Source of the DNA: Craterostigma plantagineum
Taxonomy: Eukaryota > Streptophyta > Magnoliopsida > Lamiales > Linderniaceae
Direction of reading: 5' to 3'
Assembly: GCA_027422505.1 (NCBI GenBank)
Contig: JAPQWV010000001.1
Location: 9,548,001-9,612,000, forward strand
DNA: 64,000 bases
How positions within the stretch are numbered: the first letter of the stretch is position 1; each line of letters starts with the position of its first letter. This document shows, piece after piece, positions 1-10,098 of this stretch. The notes beneath the pieces are model-generated. The model did no database searches. It had not been told where the DNA came from and was given only the letters and a program-made list of their open reading frames with translations. A program made the position numbers and the translations under genes.

Positions 1-1407
1 GTGGGCTTGAGTGGTGTTGCTGAAATTTGTGAGGAGCGTCTTCATCATATCCTTCATCTCCCTCATATCATCGGATCCCGACCCTATAGACGCGTTCTGA
101 TACGGACGTGATGTTCCTCCTTGGAAACAAGATGGCCTAGGTTGAAATCCCGGTGGTCCTTGCCCATGGTGGTTTTGGTTTCCATACGCCAGATTTGGAT
201 GCGCTCGAGGTTGAAAACTCCGTTGGCCTTGGTAATTCCCCATATAGTCAACGTGCTCTAGTGATTGCCCTAATTGGCACTCTGATGTCTCATGAGCTGC
301 GCCATAGATCTCGCATTGTGGTGTGTACGGCTTCTGAGGTGATGGGGTTGTCATCACGGCATGTACTGGCTGTGTTTGCCCGACCTTTGGAAGTAGTGTG
401 TTGATCACCGTCTGGAGCTGGGAATTGGTAGTTTCAATCTGTTGTTGCAGCGCTTCGAACTCGGCATTTGTAGCGGTCTCCTCGCTCACCCCAAATACTC
501 CTGGAGTCTTTATCCTCGTATTGCCTCTCGTGAAGCTGTTCCTTGAGTAATCTTCGATTAGATTCCAGGCGTCTGTGGCTTTGAGCTTCACTAGGCCTCC
601 TCCCGCGGCTCCGTCTAGCATATGAACGGTTTGATCATTGAGGCCCTCGTGAAATCGATTGATCATGGCAGCCTTCGACATCCCGTGTTGTGGGCACTTC
701 TTCAATAGGGACTTGTACCTATCCCACACCTCGTAGAGATTCTCCGAATCCTTCTGGTGAAAAAGGGAGATCTCCGTCTTCAACCTTAACACCTTTGACA
801 ATGGGAAGTAATGGCCGATGAATGCTGCTCGCAGCTCTTCCCACGTAGTGATTGATCTGGGTGGTAGCATCTCCAACCAATCTTTCGCCCTGTATTTTAG
901 TAAGAAAGGGAATAACATCAGCTTGATAGCATCGCTCGGGACCCCATTAATCTTGATGGTGTCTGTTACTGTTAGAAAAGCCTTCAGGTGGGAGTACGGA
1001 TCATTATCAGGATTCCCCTCAAACTGGGCCGTCTGAAAGATCATCTGAAGCCAAGCATGCTTCAGCTCGAAATTATTGTTCTCGATAGGTGGAATCACAA
1101 TTGCTGATTCTGTACCGCCTAAAGAGGCGCTCTTGAGTAGATCTTGTAAAGATTGTTTCTCTTCTTGGTCTTGGTGGACCGATACTCTACGTTCAGCCAT
1201 CTCGACTTCTATCTCTCAATTGTCTTTGGACGTCTCTGTTCGAGAATTGTCTGCCGACTCTTGAGAGTTGTCCTCTGAGTAGCTAACCAGCGCTTCCTGA
1301 TAATTACTAGCCGTGCCTTCTGAATTGTATCTGAGCTGCCTTCGTAACTTTCGCTCGAAATCTGGATCTCCTTCAACAATTGGACCCGATGGGTGGCTTC
1401 GGGTCAT
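1..1407 (-). pseudogene. gag: Athila-type gag, 5' part (element E), one internal stop, runs off left edge
   Basis: This is the structural gag of a Ty3/gypsy Athila-type retrotransposon, which would form the cytoplasmic virus-like particle. Translation starts with MTRSHPSGP at 1407 and reads leftwards. One in-frame TGA lies at 1216-1218. The frame then stays open to base 1, about 405 codons. A retrotransposon gag domain (DDPYSHLKAFLTVTDTIKI, then a DWLEMLPP motif) is followed by a Q/N-rich tail. It is closely related to the gag of element D at 21665-23992, which has the sense codon GAG where D has a stop and the reverse at the TGA here. The CCHC-like knuckle has lost its second Cys (CEIYGAAHETSEC). 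The PBS and 5' LTR follow directly on the right, so the gene belongs to element E. Pol lies outside the window. Confidence 0.9.
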
Positions 1408-1592
1408 CCACTGCTGAATCGTACCTTCAATAAGCGAAACTGAAAATTAGCGAAAAACTAGATAAATATGTCGGAAAGGTAACGGACTAATAATGATGTA
1501 GGAAACAAATAACGCAATTAACTAAAAAAATGAGAAAATGTAAAGTAAAATAGCTAAATTACCGAACTAGGGTGTTCCTAATATCAATCTAT

Positions 1593-1610
1593 TCCCCGGC
1601 AACGGCGCCA
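1593..1610 (-). other. Primer binding site of element E (tRNA-Asp)
   Basis: The plus strand reads TCCCCGGCAACGGCGCCA, the 3' end of plant tRNA-Asp(GUC) including CCA. The minus strand is therefore the PBS. It is separated from the LTR by six bases (1611-1616), exactly as in element D. Confidence 0.92.
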
Positions 1611-1934
1611 AAAACTTGATCGCGTGCGTGTATATTTAAATAAGAGTTCGTGCAAGTACGTCAAGTAATAGTTAAAACGAATATATTATAACTATAACCA
1701 CGCGCGATAGGCAGTGTACCTATCGTTTGTAATATAGCTATAGCGAATATCCGAGTATTGACCACGAGGAATAAATTGATTACTAGTATTGACCTATCGA
1801 CTCGATATTTAGCCTATGTAAATAACGGGATTGATTTATACTACGAACTAATTTTAATAAAGCAACTTAAAGGATTGGAAAACGAGGAGACACAACTAGA
1901 AATAATAAGAGTCTTAAGATAACAAACATGTGTT

Positions 1935-1950
1935 CGGGATTCGAATCCCG
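1935..1950. other. 16-bp palindrome in LTR E, resembling a tRNA T-arm
   Basis: CGGGATTCGAATCCCG is a perfect palindrome with the T-loop-like heptamer TTCGAAT between G/C stems. The identical 16-mer occurs in both D LTRs at 12867-12882 and 24524-24539. Confidence 0.75.
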
Positions 1951-2586
1951 AAGGGTACTGTCGGCTAAGACTACGGAATATCGCTCCTACGTGATTATCG
2001 ACTAAATCGCAGTAATTTCCTACCCACTCACGGATTTGTTGTCGCCCTAAGCGTTCATGGGAATCTAAGTTTAGCGATTACTAAACGGCGATGATCGAGT
2101 ATTTGCTGTCGCCCTATAATCGAATCCTAACGTCTACAAACGGCCTAATCGTTATTTAGCTGTCGCCCTAAACGGTATACCACACATTCATATCAACACA
2201 TAGACATATTGATACAAAGAAACATGTTCATAGAACAATAAATAGCCAGATTACACGTGTTCACGATTATCCAACGACTTAACTACGACATAACCCAACG
2301 TTCATCTACTCCCGAACACACAAGAGATTTAGCTACTCATATTAAGCAAAACAACAACGAGATTCAAATGAAATGAGGATATAGAACTCATAAAAACTTC
2401 CCTAAGAAGTGAGTATGGCATTTATGAGGTGGAGCTCTTGTTCCTCGATCGACCGGGCGTGGCTACGTTGTTGGATCGTCCTTTTATCGTCTCCGAATCA
2501 AGGAGCAGCTTCTAGGGTTCTTCTTCCTCTTCTTTTCTCTTAGTTTTACGCTCTATCAAGTTGTTCTTGAGTTCTGAGAAGAACTC

Positions 2587-2596
2587 CATTTTTATG
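2587..2596 (-). promoter_or_regulatory. Candidate TATA box of LTR E
   Basis: The minus strand reads CATAAAAATG just downstream, in element sense, of the palindrome array. This is the position where both D LTRs carry TATAAAAAG. The assignment is inferred from position and composition. Confidence 0.55.
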
Positions 2597-2619
2597 CTTC
2601 GAAAATGGAGTTTCTGCTA

Positions 2620-3085
2620 TGAGTCACGGCCTCTTACAATAGGCTTCACGGCCGTGAAGGAGTTAAAATCCTAAATATTGACTTCTCTGGCGCAGGTCAC
2701 GGCCACGTACATCTAGAATCACGGCCGTGACTTCAAGATCTTGAGCTACTGCCACGATTCACGGCTACGTACAATGGAACTCACGGCCGTGAATCAGTAC
2801 TTGTTCCATATCTTCGTCTACTGCCCACGTTCACGGGTTCTTGCATGAGGTGTCACAGCCGTGACAAGGGACAGTGAACTTACTGCCGTGATTCACGGCC
2901 ACTCGCACAAAGGCTCATGGCCGTGAAACAAGAAGGGTCTTTTCATCTTAGCTCTCTGCCGAACTTCACGGCCTCGGGCATGCTCAGTCACGGCCGTGAC
3001 TCTTAAGTGTTTTGCCTTTTGAGCTCACTGCCATCATTCACGGCCTCGTATCGAGGTGATTCACGGCCGTGACTGGTGACTGGCA
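2620..3085. repeat. Array of TCACGGCCGTGA-type palindromes in LTR E
   Basis: About six diverged units pair a TTCACGGCC half-site, a short spacer and a near-full TCACGGCCGTGA palindrome, spaced roughly 75-85 bp apart. The array lies upstream of the candidate TATA box in element sense. It is the diverged counterpart of the array in the D LTRs. Confidence 0.8.
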
Positions 3086-3544
3086 GCTTCATACTTCGCC
3101 GTTTTTGCGTCGTTTTCGCCTCGTTTTCATTCCATTTCGCTTGATAACCGTTTGAAGGTCCTAAAATATTTAAATGGGTGTAAATAGAGCCAAGAAATAC
3201 ATGAATAACCAAAAATATCCTATTATAACCCAAATAAACACAACAATAAACGTTTATCAGAAAGCCATATCAAGGAGATAAGAAATATTCAGCCACTTGG
3301 AAATCTTAACAATTAAAATCCTCGGATGTAAGTAAGCTAATGTTACATATTTTCAATATATGATATAATATGATTGATATATCTAAGTTATGAGGTGGTA
3401 ATAATGGTTACGTGATTTCATCCTCTGATAGATTAATATTTTATGAAGATGATTTCATCCTCTGATAGATTAATTTGTGAAAATCTTGGTGTTAGAACTC
3501 GTATCTAATCATATAGGGACTTAAGGTGCTTCATGAGGATTAGA

Positions 3545-3850
3545 TGTCGATATGTATGCTAATTGAAGGAAGACGTCGAACTGTGTCATAAAAAGTCGAG
3601 AACTCTATAGATAGATTTCGAAGTGTATGATAAATCTCGAGATGTATTGATGTTAGTAAAGATCTCGACAATGGTAAGGTCTTGAGATACTATAAACTTC
3701 GACATTTACATTCAAAGATTTCGATAAGGTTATTAAAGAACTCGACATTTTCAACAAAATAACTCGACATTTATCAGATTTCGAGATATATATAAGATCT
3801 CGACATTTGAAAGACTTCGAACCTTATAGAAATCTCGACATCCCTTACCT
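3545..3850. repeat. CTCGACATT word array in LTR Y
   Basis: Roughly a dozen copies of CTCGACATTT, TTCGACATT or close variants (TCTCGAGAT, TTCGAAG) are scattered every 15-35 bp in AT-rich sequence. They are not a head-to-tail tandem repeat. The same word recurs in the LTR of C (42530-43100). Confidence 0.75.
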
Positions 3851-4179
3851 AAGTTATGTTATTTAATAATTTTCTATGAAGCATATAAATCTTCGGTATA
3901 TTTGAGAAAGTTTCTACAATTATTAAATTATCGGCTTTACCGACTTTTAAAAAAGTTTCGGTATAAGTATAATTATTTGGCATTTTTAGGGTTTTCATTA
4001 TTTTAGAGTTTCATAATTTTTAGGGTTTGATAATTTCTAGGGTTTTCGATACTTAAGATTTAGAAATTCGGGACTTACGTAACTTAGCAAAAATAGTGAT
4101 GTGATAATATTTATTTATTCAGAGGTTCGACGTTTAGGAATTCCACCAGATCTCTTGACTGATTTTAGCGGGAGGACAG

Positions 4180-4822
4180 GTAGGTGGATCATCCATCTAC
4201 AATACGTAAACACATTTAAGTGTTTTCATGTGATTATGTGATTTACGTATTTTACGTGTTCTACGTACGTTTCATGTTAATCATGTTTTTATGTGTTATT
4301 GCGATTATATGCATGGCACGTGCATATCACGTCAGGCTAAAAGATGATTTCCACCGTATTGAGACGGTGATGATTCGACATGTTGTTACGTGGGGTAGAT
4401 TGAGAATATTTTTGACCGGTTAGGCTCACAGGATTCTTGGCGGAGACAGACGTGATCGATCTGTCTACTCGGACGTGGTCGGTTCGAGGTGCACACCGCC
4501 AGAAGGGATACGGGTGTTATCACCCATGATATATATATATATAAATATATATGGATACGGGCGTTATCGCCCATGACTTATGGATACGGGTTTAACCACC
4601 CATGACATTGGATTCGGGTGTGATCACGTGACCACCCACGATATTTATTGCGCGCGTGAGCCTAACCTAGGGCCCTGTATTGTGTGAAATAGGAATGTGG
4701 GAAAAGAATAGAGTGTGCATTATATCATGTTGCGAGATGTTGGGATCGGGGTTGAGTGCACACTTGCATACGTGCATTTTATTCACCTACTGGGCAAATC
4801 GCTCAGTGTTTACGTGTTGTAG
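4180..4822 (+). other. Putative leader intron in LTR Y (643 nt)
   Basis: The donor ACAG|GTAGGTGG lies at 4180. The acceptor ACGTGTTGTAG|GTAC ends at 4822, with a branch-like CCTAC about 35 nt upstream. Homologous boundaries with GTRRGT and TTGTAG-type ends occur in Z, Z2, Y2 and C. No transcript evidence is available here. Confidence 0.5.
4512..4640 (+). repeat. Hairpin array in intron of LTR Y
   Basis: The units open with GGATACGGG or GGATTCGGG and close with CCCATGA or CCCACGA. Stems are GGGTG-TTAT-CACCC (4512-4525) and GGGCG-TTAT-CGCCC (4559-4572), a compensatory T-A to C-G change. A third unit (about 4588-4603) keeps only GGG/CCC. A fourth (about 4616-4638) again pairs GGGTG with CACCC. 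Confidence 0.7.
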
Positions 4823-5099
4823 GTACTGAGTACGACGCTGATACGCGTCGTGACTGAGGCGGCTGGTGGCGGTGCTCCACGGACTTTTGAGGGCGGAGCG
4901 GTACATGGATGAAGACCTGTGGAGAGGCTTTAGGGTTTTTGTTCTTTTGATATTTTGGGGCTTCGGCCCATGTATAGCAATGATATTGAAGACAGATTTT
5001 TATATTAGTGTATATTATTTAGGAAAAAGTTTTAATTAGACGGGCCATCCATGGCTTACGTTGCGGAAATCCGCCACTAATCTTAACTATAAAAGTAGA

Positions 5100-5804
5100 G
5101 TCGCCACAATTGGAGCAAGTATCTTCCACTCGTGGAATTCTCGTACAACAATAGTTATCAAGCCACGATCGGAGTGGCCCCTTATGAAGCCTTATACGGA
5201 CGCAAGTGCAGATCTCCTGTACAATGTTACGAGGTTGGTGAACGGGCGCTGTTAGGCCCAGACATGGGACGAGAAATGACGGAAATTATCACAATGATCC
5301 GAGAAAGAATGCGCACGGTGCAAAGCAGTCAAAAGAGTTATGCGGATCGGAGACGCAGACATTAGAATTTGAAGAAGATGATTGGGTCTTTGTTAAAATA
5401 TCGCTGATGAAGGGCGTTAAGAGGATCGAGAGGACGGGAAAATTGAGCCCGAGATATATTGGCCCATTCAAGATAGTAAAAAGAGTTGAGAAGTGGCGTA
5501 CCAACTGGAACTACCAACATCGTTGTCGCAAGTACACAATGTGTTCCATGTTTCGACTTTGCGAAAGTATATCGCTGACCCAAGCCACGTGCTGATAAAC
5601 GACTCACTGCACCAACAACTGAAATCGGATCTGAGTTATGAGGAAACCCTAGTGGAAATATTGATGTATGAAACAAAAAGACTTAGGAATAAAGAAATTG
5701 CCCTAGTGAAAGTTCTTTGGCAAAATCAGTCGATGGAGGAAGCCACATGGGAACGCGAGGACGAGATGAAAGTCCGTTATCCTGAATTGTTCCGAACGGG
5801 CTGA
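5100..5804 (+). pseudogene. pol: 3' end of chromovirus integrase plus chromodomain (element Z), frameshifted
   Basis: This is the integrase C-terminal part of a Tekay/Del-type Ty3/gypsy element, which inserts cDNA into chromatin. The segment [32 protein letters not shown] (from 5132, quoted in part) is the conserved end of the catalytic core. It is followed by a GPY/F-like [12 protein letters not shown] stretch (near 5445-5480) and a chromodomain-like tail (KRLRNKEIALVKVLW, about 5676-5720; EEATWERE). Two frame changes, near 5365 and near 5495, break it, so it is not functional. The stop at about 5802 is followed within 25 bp by a PPT and the Z LTR. Gag, PR, RT and the catalytic core are missing to the left, where LTR Y begins. 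Confidence 0.88.
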
Positions 5805-5826
5805 TTTCGGGGGCGAAATCCACTTT

Positions 5827-5837
5827 AAGGGGGAGGA
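5827..5837 (+). other. Polypurine tract of element Z
   Basis: AAGGGGGAGGA lies directly before the LTR terminus TGTAGCACCC and marks this LTR as a 3' LTR on the plus strand. Confidence 0.85.
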
Positions 5838-6639
5838 TGTAGCACCCGGGGTCCTCGTAAGATTTTAGGACCAATAAATTAGCAAAATGCAATTACGTGC
5901 CATATATGCATTAATGATGTGACTATGTGATTTAGTAATTATGTACTTAAATGTCTCATGGAATTGGAGCATCTAAATTGGACAATGTGACCCTCCAATT
6001 TAATTAGGAAAGCTCGAAAATGAACAAAAAGGGGATGGGGTAGTGAGTGAAGATTGGACCAAGAATTTTTAGAAAGTTGGCTAAGAAACGGATTAGGCTC
6101 AAAGTTGATAGGGACACTAATGGGCCAAGTTAAGGGTTGAGGCCCAAAACATTTAAAAATAGCTTGGGGACAAGCCTCCTTGAATTGGGGGATATTTCCA
6201 TCAAAACCCAGCTCCATTGTTAAATTAAAATCTAAAACCCATTTCAAGTCCACCAACCCTCCATAGCTAAGAAACTGACGTGAGGTTGAGCAAGGAAGGA
6301 GGAGAGGTCGAGATACAAAACGCGTGAGCTTGGGACTAGGTATCATTCTCTAACTATGGTATTAATATTTCAGTTCAAGAATTAACATATTTTAGGGACC
6401 AGAGGCACGAAATACAATGGCTAGGGCTTGAGCGATTCTAATTCCCTAAAGTGTGTTCTAACCTTGAGTTGCGGTATATTTATGCTATTATAACGTGTTT
6501 TAAAGGATTTTGGGCACGGAGAATAAGTCAAGATGGTCCTAAGCTAACATTGGATGCTTCGGGGTGGAAGGAAACCCTGGAACTTACGAACTCTGGGTAG
6601 AGTAGTAAGATGAGCCTAGTCTCGATTTGGATGAACATT

Positions 6640-7390
6640 TGGAACTTTCGGTCGAAATTGTACAACTAATTTAGGGTTTCGATCGAAAGTGGAAAGTAAT
6701 TAGAGGGTTTCGGGCGACACATAAGCACCATAATATAGGTTTCAACCAAATAAATCGTTAGGCTAGCAAATCGGGCGAAAGTGAGCTATAGGTGCAAGAA
6801 ATCGATCGAAAGTAGATAATTAATTTAGGGTTTCGAGCGAGTGCAACTAGTAAATGGACTATCGACCGAAACTAACCCTAAGCTATTACAATCGATCGAA
6901 ACCTCATTCCATGACACCTCCAATCGATCGAAAGTGATCCTCATTTTTGCATGATGTCGGGCGAAACCGGGATGACGAGTTGACGACGTCATCACGCGGC
7001 GAAACACATGCAAATGAAGGGCCAATCGGGCGAAACCCATGCCATGACACGCCATTGGTCGAAAGCCTCCCCTACTATGCACACCAATCGGGCGAAAGGC
7101 AGGTGACGTAATGGTGACGAAAGAACGCGGCGAAACCCCTCTCAAACATGAACATTCGGGCAAAACCCTGAGGATGACGTTAGAACACGGCGAAACTAAC
7201 CCTAGGGTGTGAAGAATCGGGCGAAACTCATGTAGATTAGGAACTAATTGGGTGAATTGGCTTAAGTGATGTACAATTCAATCGAAAGTAGGAGACCTTG
7301 CAAGCATCGATGAAACTGAACCCTAAAGTGGTGAACTTTCGCCGAGATGAATATTGGGATCGAAATTAGATCTAACATGACTTGAAATTT
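6640..7390. repeat. CGATCGAAA / CGGGCGAAA word array in LTR Z
   Basis: About 20 copies of TCGATCGAAAG, TCGGGCGAAAC and GCGGCGAAAC variants occur in about 700 bp at irregular 25-45 bp spacing. The homologous position in Z2 carries a different word (GCGAATT/GCGAAC). Confidence 0.8.
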
Positions 7391-7599
7391 AAAATTGGGT
7401 AGGGACCTAGCCTAGACTAGAACCGAGTAATTTGGGATTCTAACGAATTAACGTAGCTTAGAATAACCAAAGGGACGAAAGCTAATTACTTCAATAAAAG
7501 TAGCTAAGATAAGATAATGCACTAACGACTCAACCATTTTATTTGAAAGGTCGTACGTTAGGAACCTCAAAAGGGAGAGGGCTATAGCGTGGATGTCAT

Positions 7600-8379
7600 G
7601 TAAGTAGAAATCCAACTACAACACATAACTTGTGTTTTATATGTTTTGTGTGACTCTGTGCCTACGTGATTTCATGATTACGTGAATTAATCATTACGCT
7701 TTCATGAGGTAATCATAATTTGCATTTATTTGCATATGCATATTCACGTGCACGCACGAACTCATGGGAGAGGGTCGTGGGACTGAGTATGCATGATGAT
7801 ATGTCGCTTGTACGCGACGAGGACTTGCCGATATGGGCAGGTGTGTCAACTCGCAGTTGAGTCAGGGGCTGTCCACTATGCTACCAGGGCGGCGTTTAGC
7901 GTCATCGTAATATTATGTAAATAAATATATATGTGGACGTCCTATGGATATGATTGGGCATGGTCCGTGGCGGTAGGGTGCGACCTGGAGGGTGCGACCT
8001 GAGGGTATAAGCGACACAGGGTGGGACCCTGGTGTAGGCGACCTCAGCGTGGGCAACCAGCGTGAGCGACCGCCGGACAGTCGGGGACGACCGGGTTCAT
8101 ATGGCGACCTAGGGGAACGATGTGCATCCTAGGGTCCGGCCATCTGGCGTGGACCGCTGTCGTATTGTCCCTGAGGTACGTGAGCTCTTTGTGGTGCATA
8201 GTGAGACTAGCCGAGGGCCCAGAGTACGTTAGTACGAATATTGTATGCATCGGCGCAGATCGCCTTTGCGAGCGTTATATGCATCGGCGTGGGTTGTCGT
8301 TGCGGGGAGTGTCACGTGCACACATGCATGATTGCTTACTGAGCCTCGGCGACTCATTGTTTTATGTTATGTGTTGTAG
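7600..8379 (+). other. Putative leader intron in LTR Z (780 nt)
   Basis: The donor is CAT|GTAAGTAG at 7600. The acceptor is ATGTGTTGTAG|GCACC, ending at 8379. A CTTAC branch-like motif lies about 45 nt upstream of the acceptor (near 8335). Both boundaries align with the homologous sites in Z2. Confidence 0.5.
7803..8031 (+). repeat. Hairpins in intron of LTR Z
   Basis: Stems with 6-nt loops occur at 7803-7818 (GTCGC-TTGTAC-GCGAC) and 7826-7839 (TGCC-GATATG-GGCA). TCAAC-TCGCA-GTTGA is at 7846-7860, and CAGGGT-GGG-ACCCTG at 8017-8031. A GCGACCT motif recurs between 7980 and 8110. Confidence 0.6.
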
Positions 8380-8721
8380 GCACCAGCGACCACGGTATGT
8401 GATCGCGTTTTGAAGGCAAGGCCGTCCTTTTGCAGCTTCGCGCTGCTTTTGGGGTGCACGTGTGTGTATGGATGACGACCTGCGAGGCCGGGCTCATAGG
8501 AACCTTTTGCTGCGCCGACACACCTTAGCCGCTGTAGTTAGATCATGTTTTGAACTTAGCGTTCGACATGTATTCTTTTGGCTTGTACATAACGTTGTTC
8601 CATTAAATAAATGGAAAAAAGAAAAATTTTATAAGCGTTTTCGGTGCACTTTGCTATTTTCAACTCGCTAGGCACATAGGGATGCGTTAGAATAGGCAGT
8701 TGGGAAGTTCGGGTCGTTACA

Positions 8722-10098
8722 ATCTTTGTACAATGCACTTCAATAAGGAGGACTTCACGAATTTTCATGATTTGGAGCGCACGACATTGGTTTAAATTTT
8801 GGTTGGTTAAATATTTTGATCAAAAACGTGTTTTATGGATTTGAATTTAACCGATTTTCTTAAAAAAATTTCAGGGGGCGCCTGATTAGAGAAATTGCTT
8901 CTATATTAACTCTAATATTCTCGACATTTTTGCTCAAGTGTTGCAGATTTTATTCTCGAGAAACACTTAAAAAGACGAAAGCAAAATTCCTTCAAATCTT
9001 TTATTTTTTCAACAAATTTTCGTCTTTTTAAGGTAGATTCGACATTCTTTAGGCATTTGCGTGCATTTAAACTCTGTTTGCATATGCATTTTTTTTTATT
9101 TTTTGCTCGATCTGCTGTTATATTTCTCGACTATGAACTGTTTGGAAACCCGTATTCATGTTCAAAAATCTAAGACCTTTAGATGCATTTATCTGGTTCG
9201 ATCTCTGTGATTTATTGTCGTTTAGGTGTTTTCGTTCAGTTTAAGAGTGTAAAATTTTCGATATTCTGTGTTAAGAGTCAGATTTAAGTATCGGCTAAAA
9301 CTGGGTTTTTAAACGTTTAAAGGCGTCGAAGAACTTTTTCTATCGCAAACAGTTTCAATCAAAGTTCAAATCGATTGAGTTACTGTTTGCATCGTAAAAG
9401 ATTTTCGATCGCTAAAATTTTGACTGAGTCGTAAGATAGATAACATAGATCGAAAATTACTTACAGTCGAGAAATGTAATTTTGATTTTATGCGAGCGAA
9501 ATATTAATGAGAGGAATAGATAAAATAGGTGCAGTTCAATTTGTTACGAGCGCAAAACTTACTATCGAAAACAGTAATTTCGATTTCAATTTTTTTCGGT
9601 CGTAAATTTACGCGGCAATCAATTTTCCCGATCATAAATTTACACGAAAATTTTTCTCGATCGTAAAATTTCTCGGCTACAGTAACACACACAACGTTCA
9701 ACACTTAGTAATTCTTCTATGTCTTTTCCACTGTAGCGAACTCTAACGAATAAAAGTTCTCGATCGCAAAAGTAAACGAAGACTTTAATTAGAAATCAGT
9801 ACTTAGGAAATTAAATTTGATATCTCAATTTTGCGTGCGAGAAACTTCATGGAGTGAATAGTAGCGTTCAACACTTAGAAAATTTTCGACCAAACTTACA
9901 TATATCTTATATACATATGTTGAAATATTATTATCTCTTAAAAACTCACTTCGTATGATCTATGTGTAGATTCATGATCTTAATTACAAAGTTATCAAAC
10001 ATACTATGATATGATGGATTATTGTGGTTTGATAACATAAATTTTCAACTCAATTTAATTTTTGAACTAATATTTTGTTTTTCCAAATTGTCTTTCAG
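8722..10098 (+). other. Sirevirus A1 leader of the extra ORF; CGATCG-A/T word array
   Basis: This non-coding stretch runs from the Z insertion point to the extra ORF. A PPT-like CAGGGGGCGCCTGATTA at about 8872 corresponds to the GGGGGAG...CTGATTTT repeats after pol in element B. From about 9300 to 9900 there is an array of CGATCGTAAATTT, GCGAAA, TTTCTCGA and similar words. The last 40 bp look like a 3' splice site: CTAAT near 10068, a T-rich tract, then TTTCAG at 10093-10098. Confidence 0.6.

Larger units (their letters stand above)
1617..3259 (-). repeat. 5' LTR of element E (Athila type), about 1.64 kb
   Basis: The LTR starts TGATCGCG next to the PBS spacer and ends GTTTATCA, giving TG...CA termini. 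It shares with the D LTRs a 16-bp palindrome (1935-1950), three copies of a GCTGTCGCCCTA-type motif (2040-2175), the GTCACGGCCGTGAC-type array (about 2620-3085) and the AAACG.TTTATCA terminus. The bases after it (GAAAG, 3260-3264) would be the target duplication, but the partner copy is outside the window. It appears to interrupt the Y LTR. Confidence 0.88.
3265..5090 (+). repeat. Y: partial chromovirus-type LTR, interrupted on the left by element E
   Basis: The last ~1 kb matches the Y2 LTR (59879-60635, then 63906-64000) through several landmarks: ATTCAGAGG near the start, GGACAGGTAGGTG, CTACAATACGTAAACAC, ACCTAGGGCCCTGT and GTAGGTACTGAGT. The left part is more diverged. The exact right end is unclear (about 5050-5100), where it abuts integrase of Z without a recognisable PBS or PPT. 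It contains a CTCGACATT word array, a putative intron and a hairpin array, listed separately. No coding region is visible. Confidence 0.7.
5838..8721 (+). repeat. 3' LTR of element Z (chromovirus, Tekay type), about 2.9 kb
   Basis: The termini are TGTAGCACCCGG and GGGTCGTTACA. The start, the internal CCAACTACAA(C/T)ACATA block and the 3' quarter match the solo LTR Z2 (60636-63905), so Z and Z2 belong to one family. The right flank ATCTT (8722-8726) would be the target duplication, but the left partner is not present. The LTR contains a word array, a putative intron and hairpins. Open frames inside it are short and not credible genes. Confidence 0.88.

Noticed and set aside
1593..1610. tRNA-Asp gene fragment
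   Set aside because: Only the last 18 bases including CCA are present next to an LTR. It is the primer binding site, as at 24195-24212.
4530..4552. AT microsatellite as an origin or promoter
   Set aside because: Simple ATATAT run between hairpin units; nothing else supports function.
8120..8413. 97-codon ORF in LTR Z
   Set aside because: Lies across the hairpin/GCGACCT region of the putative intron and is not conserved in Z2.
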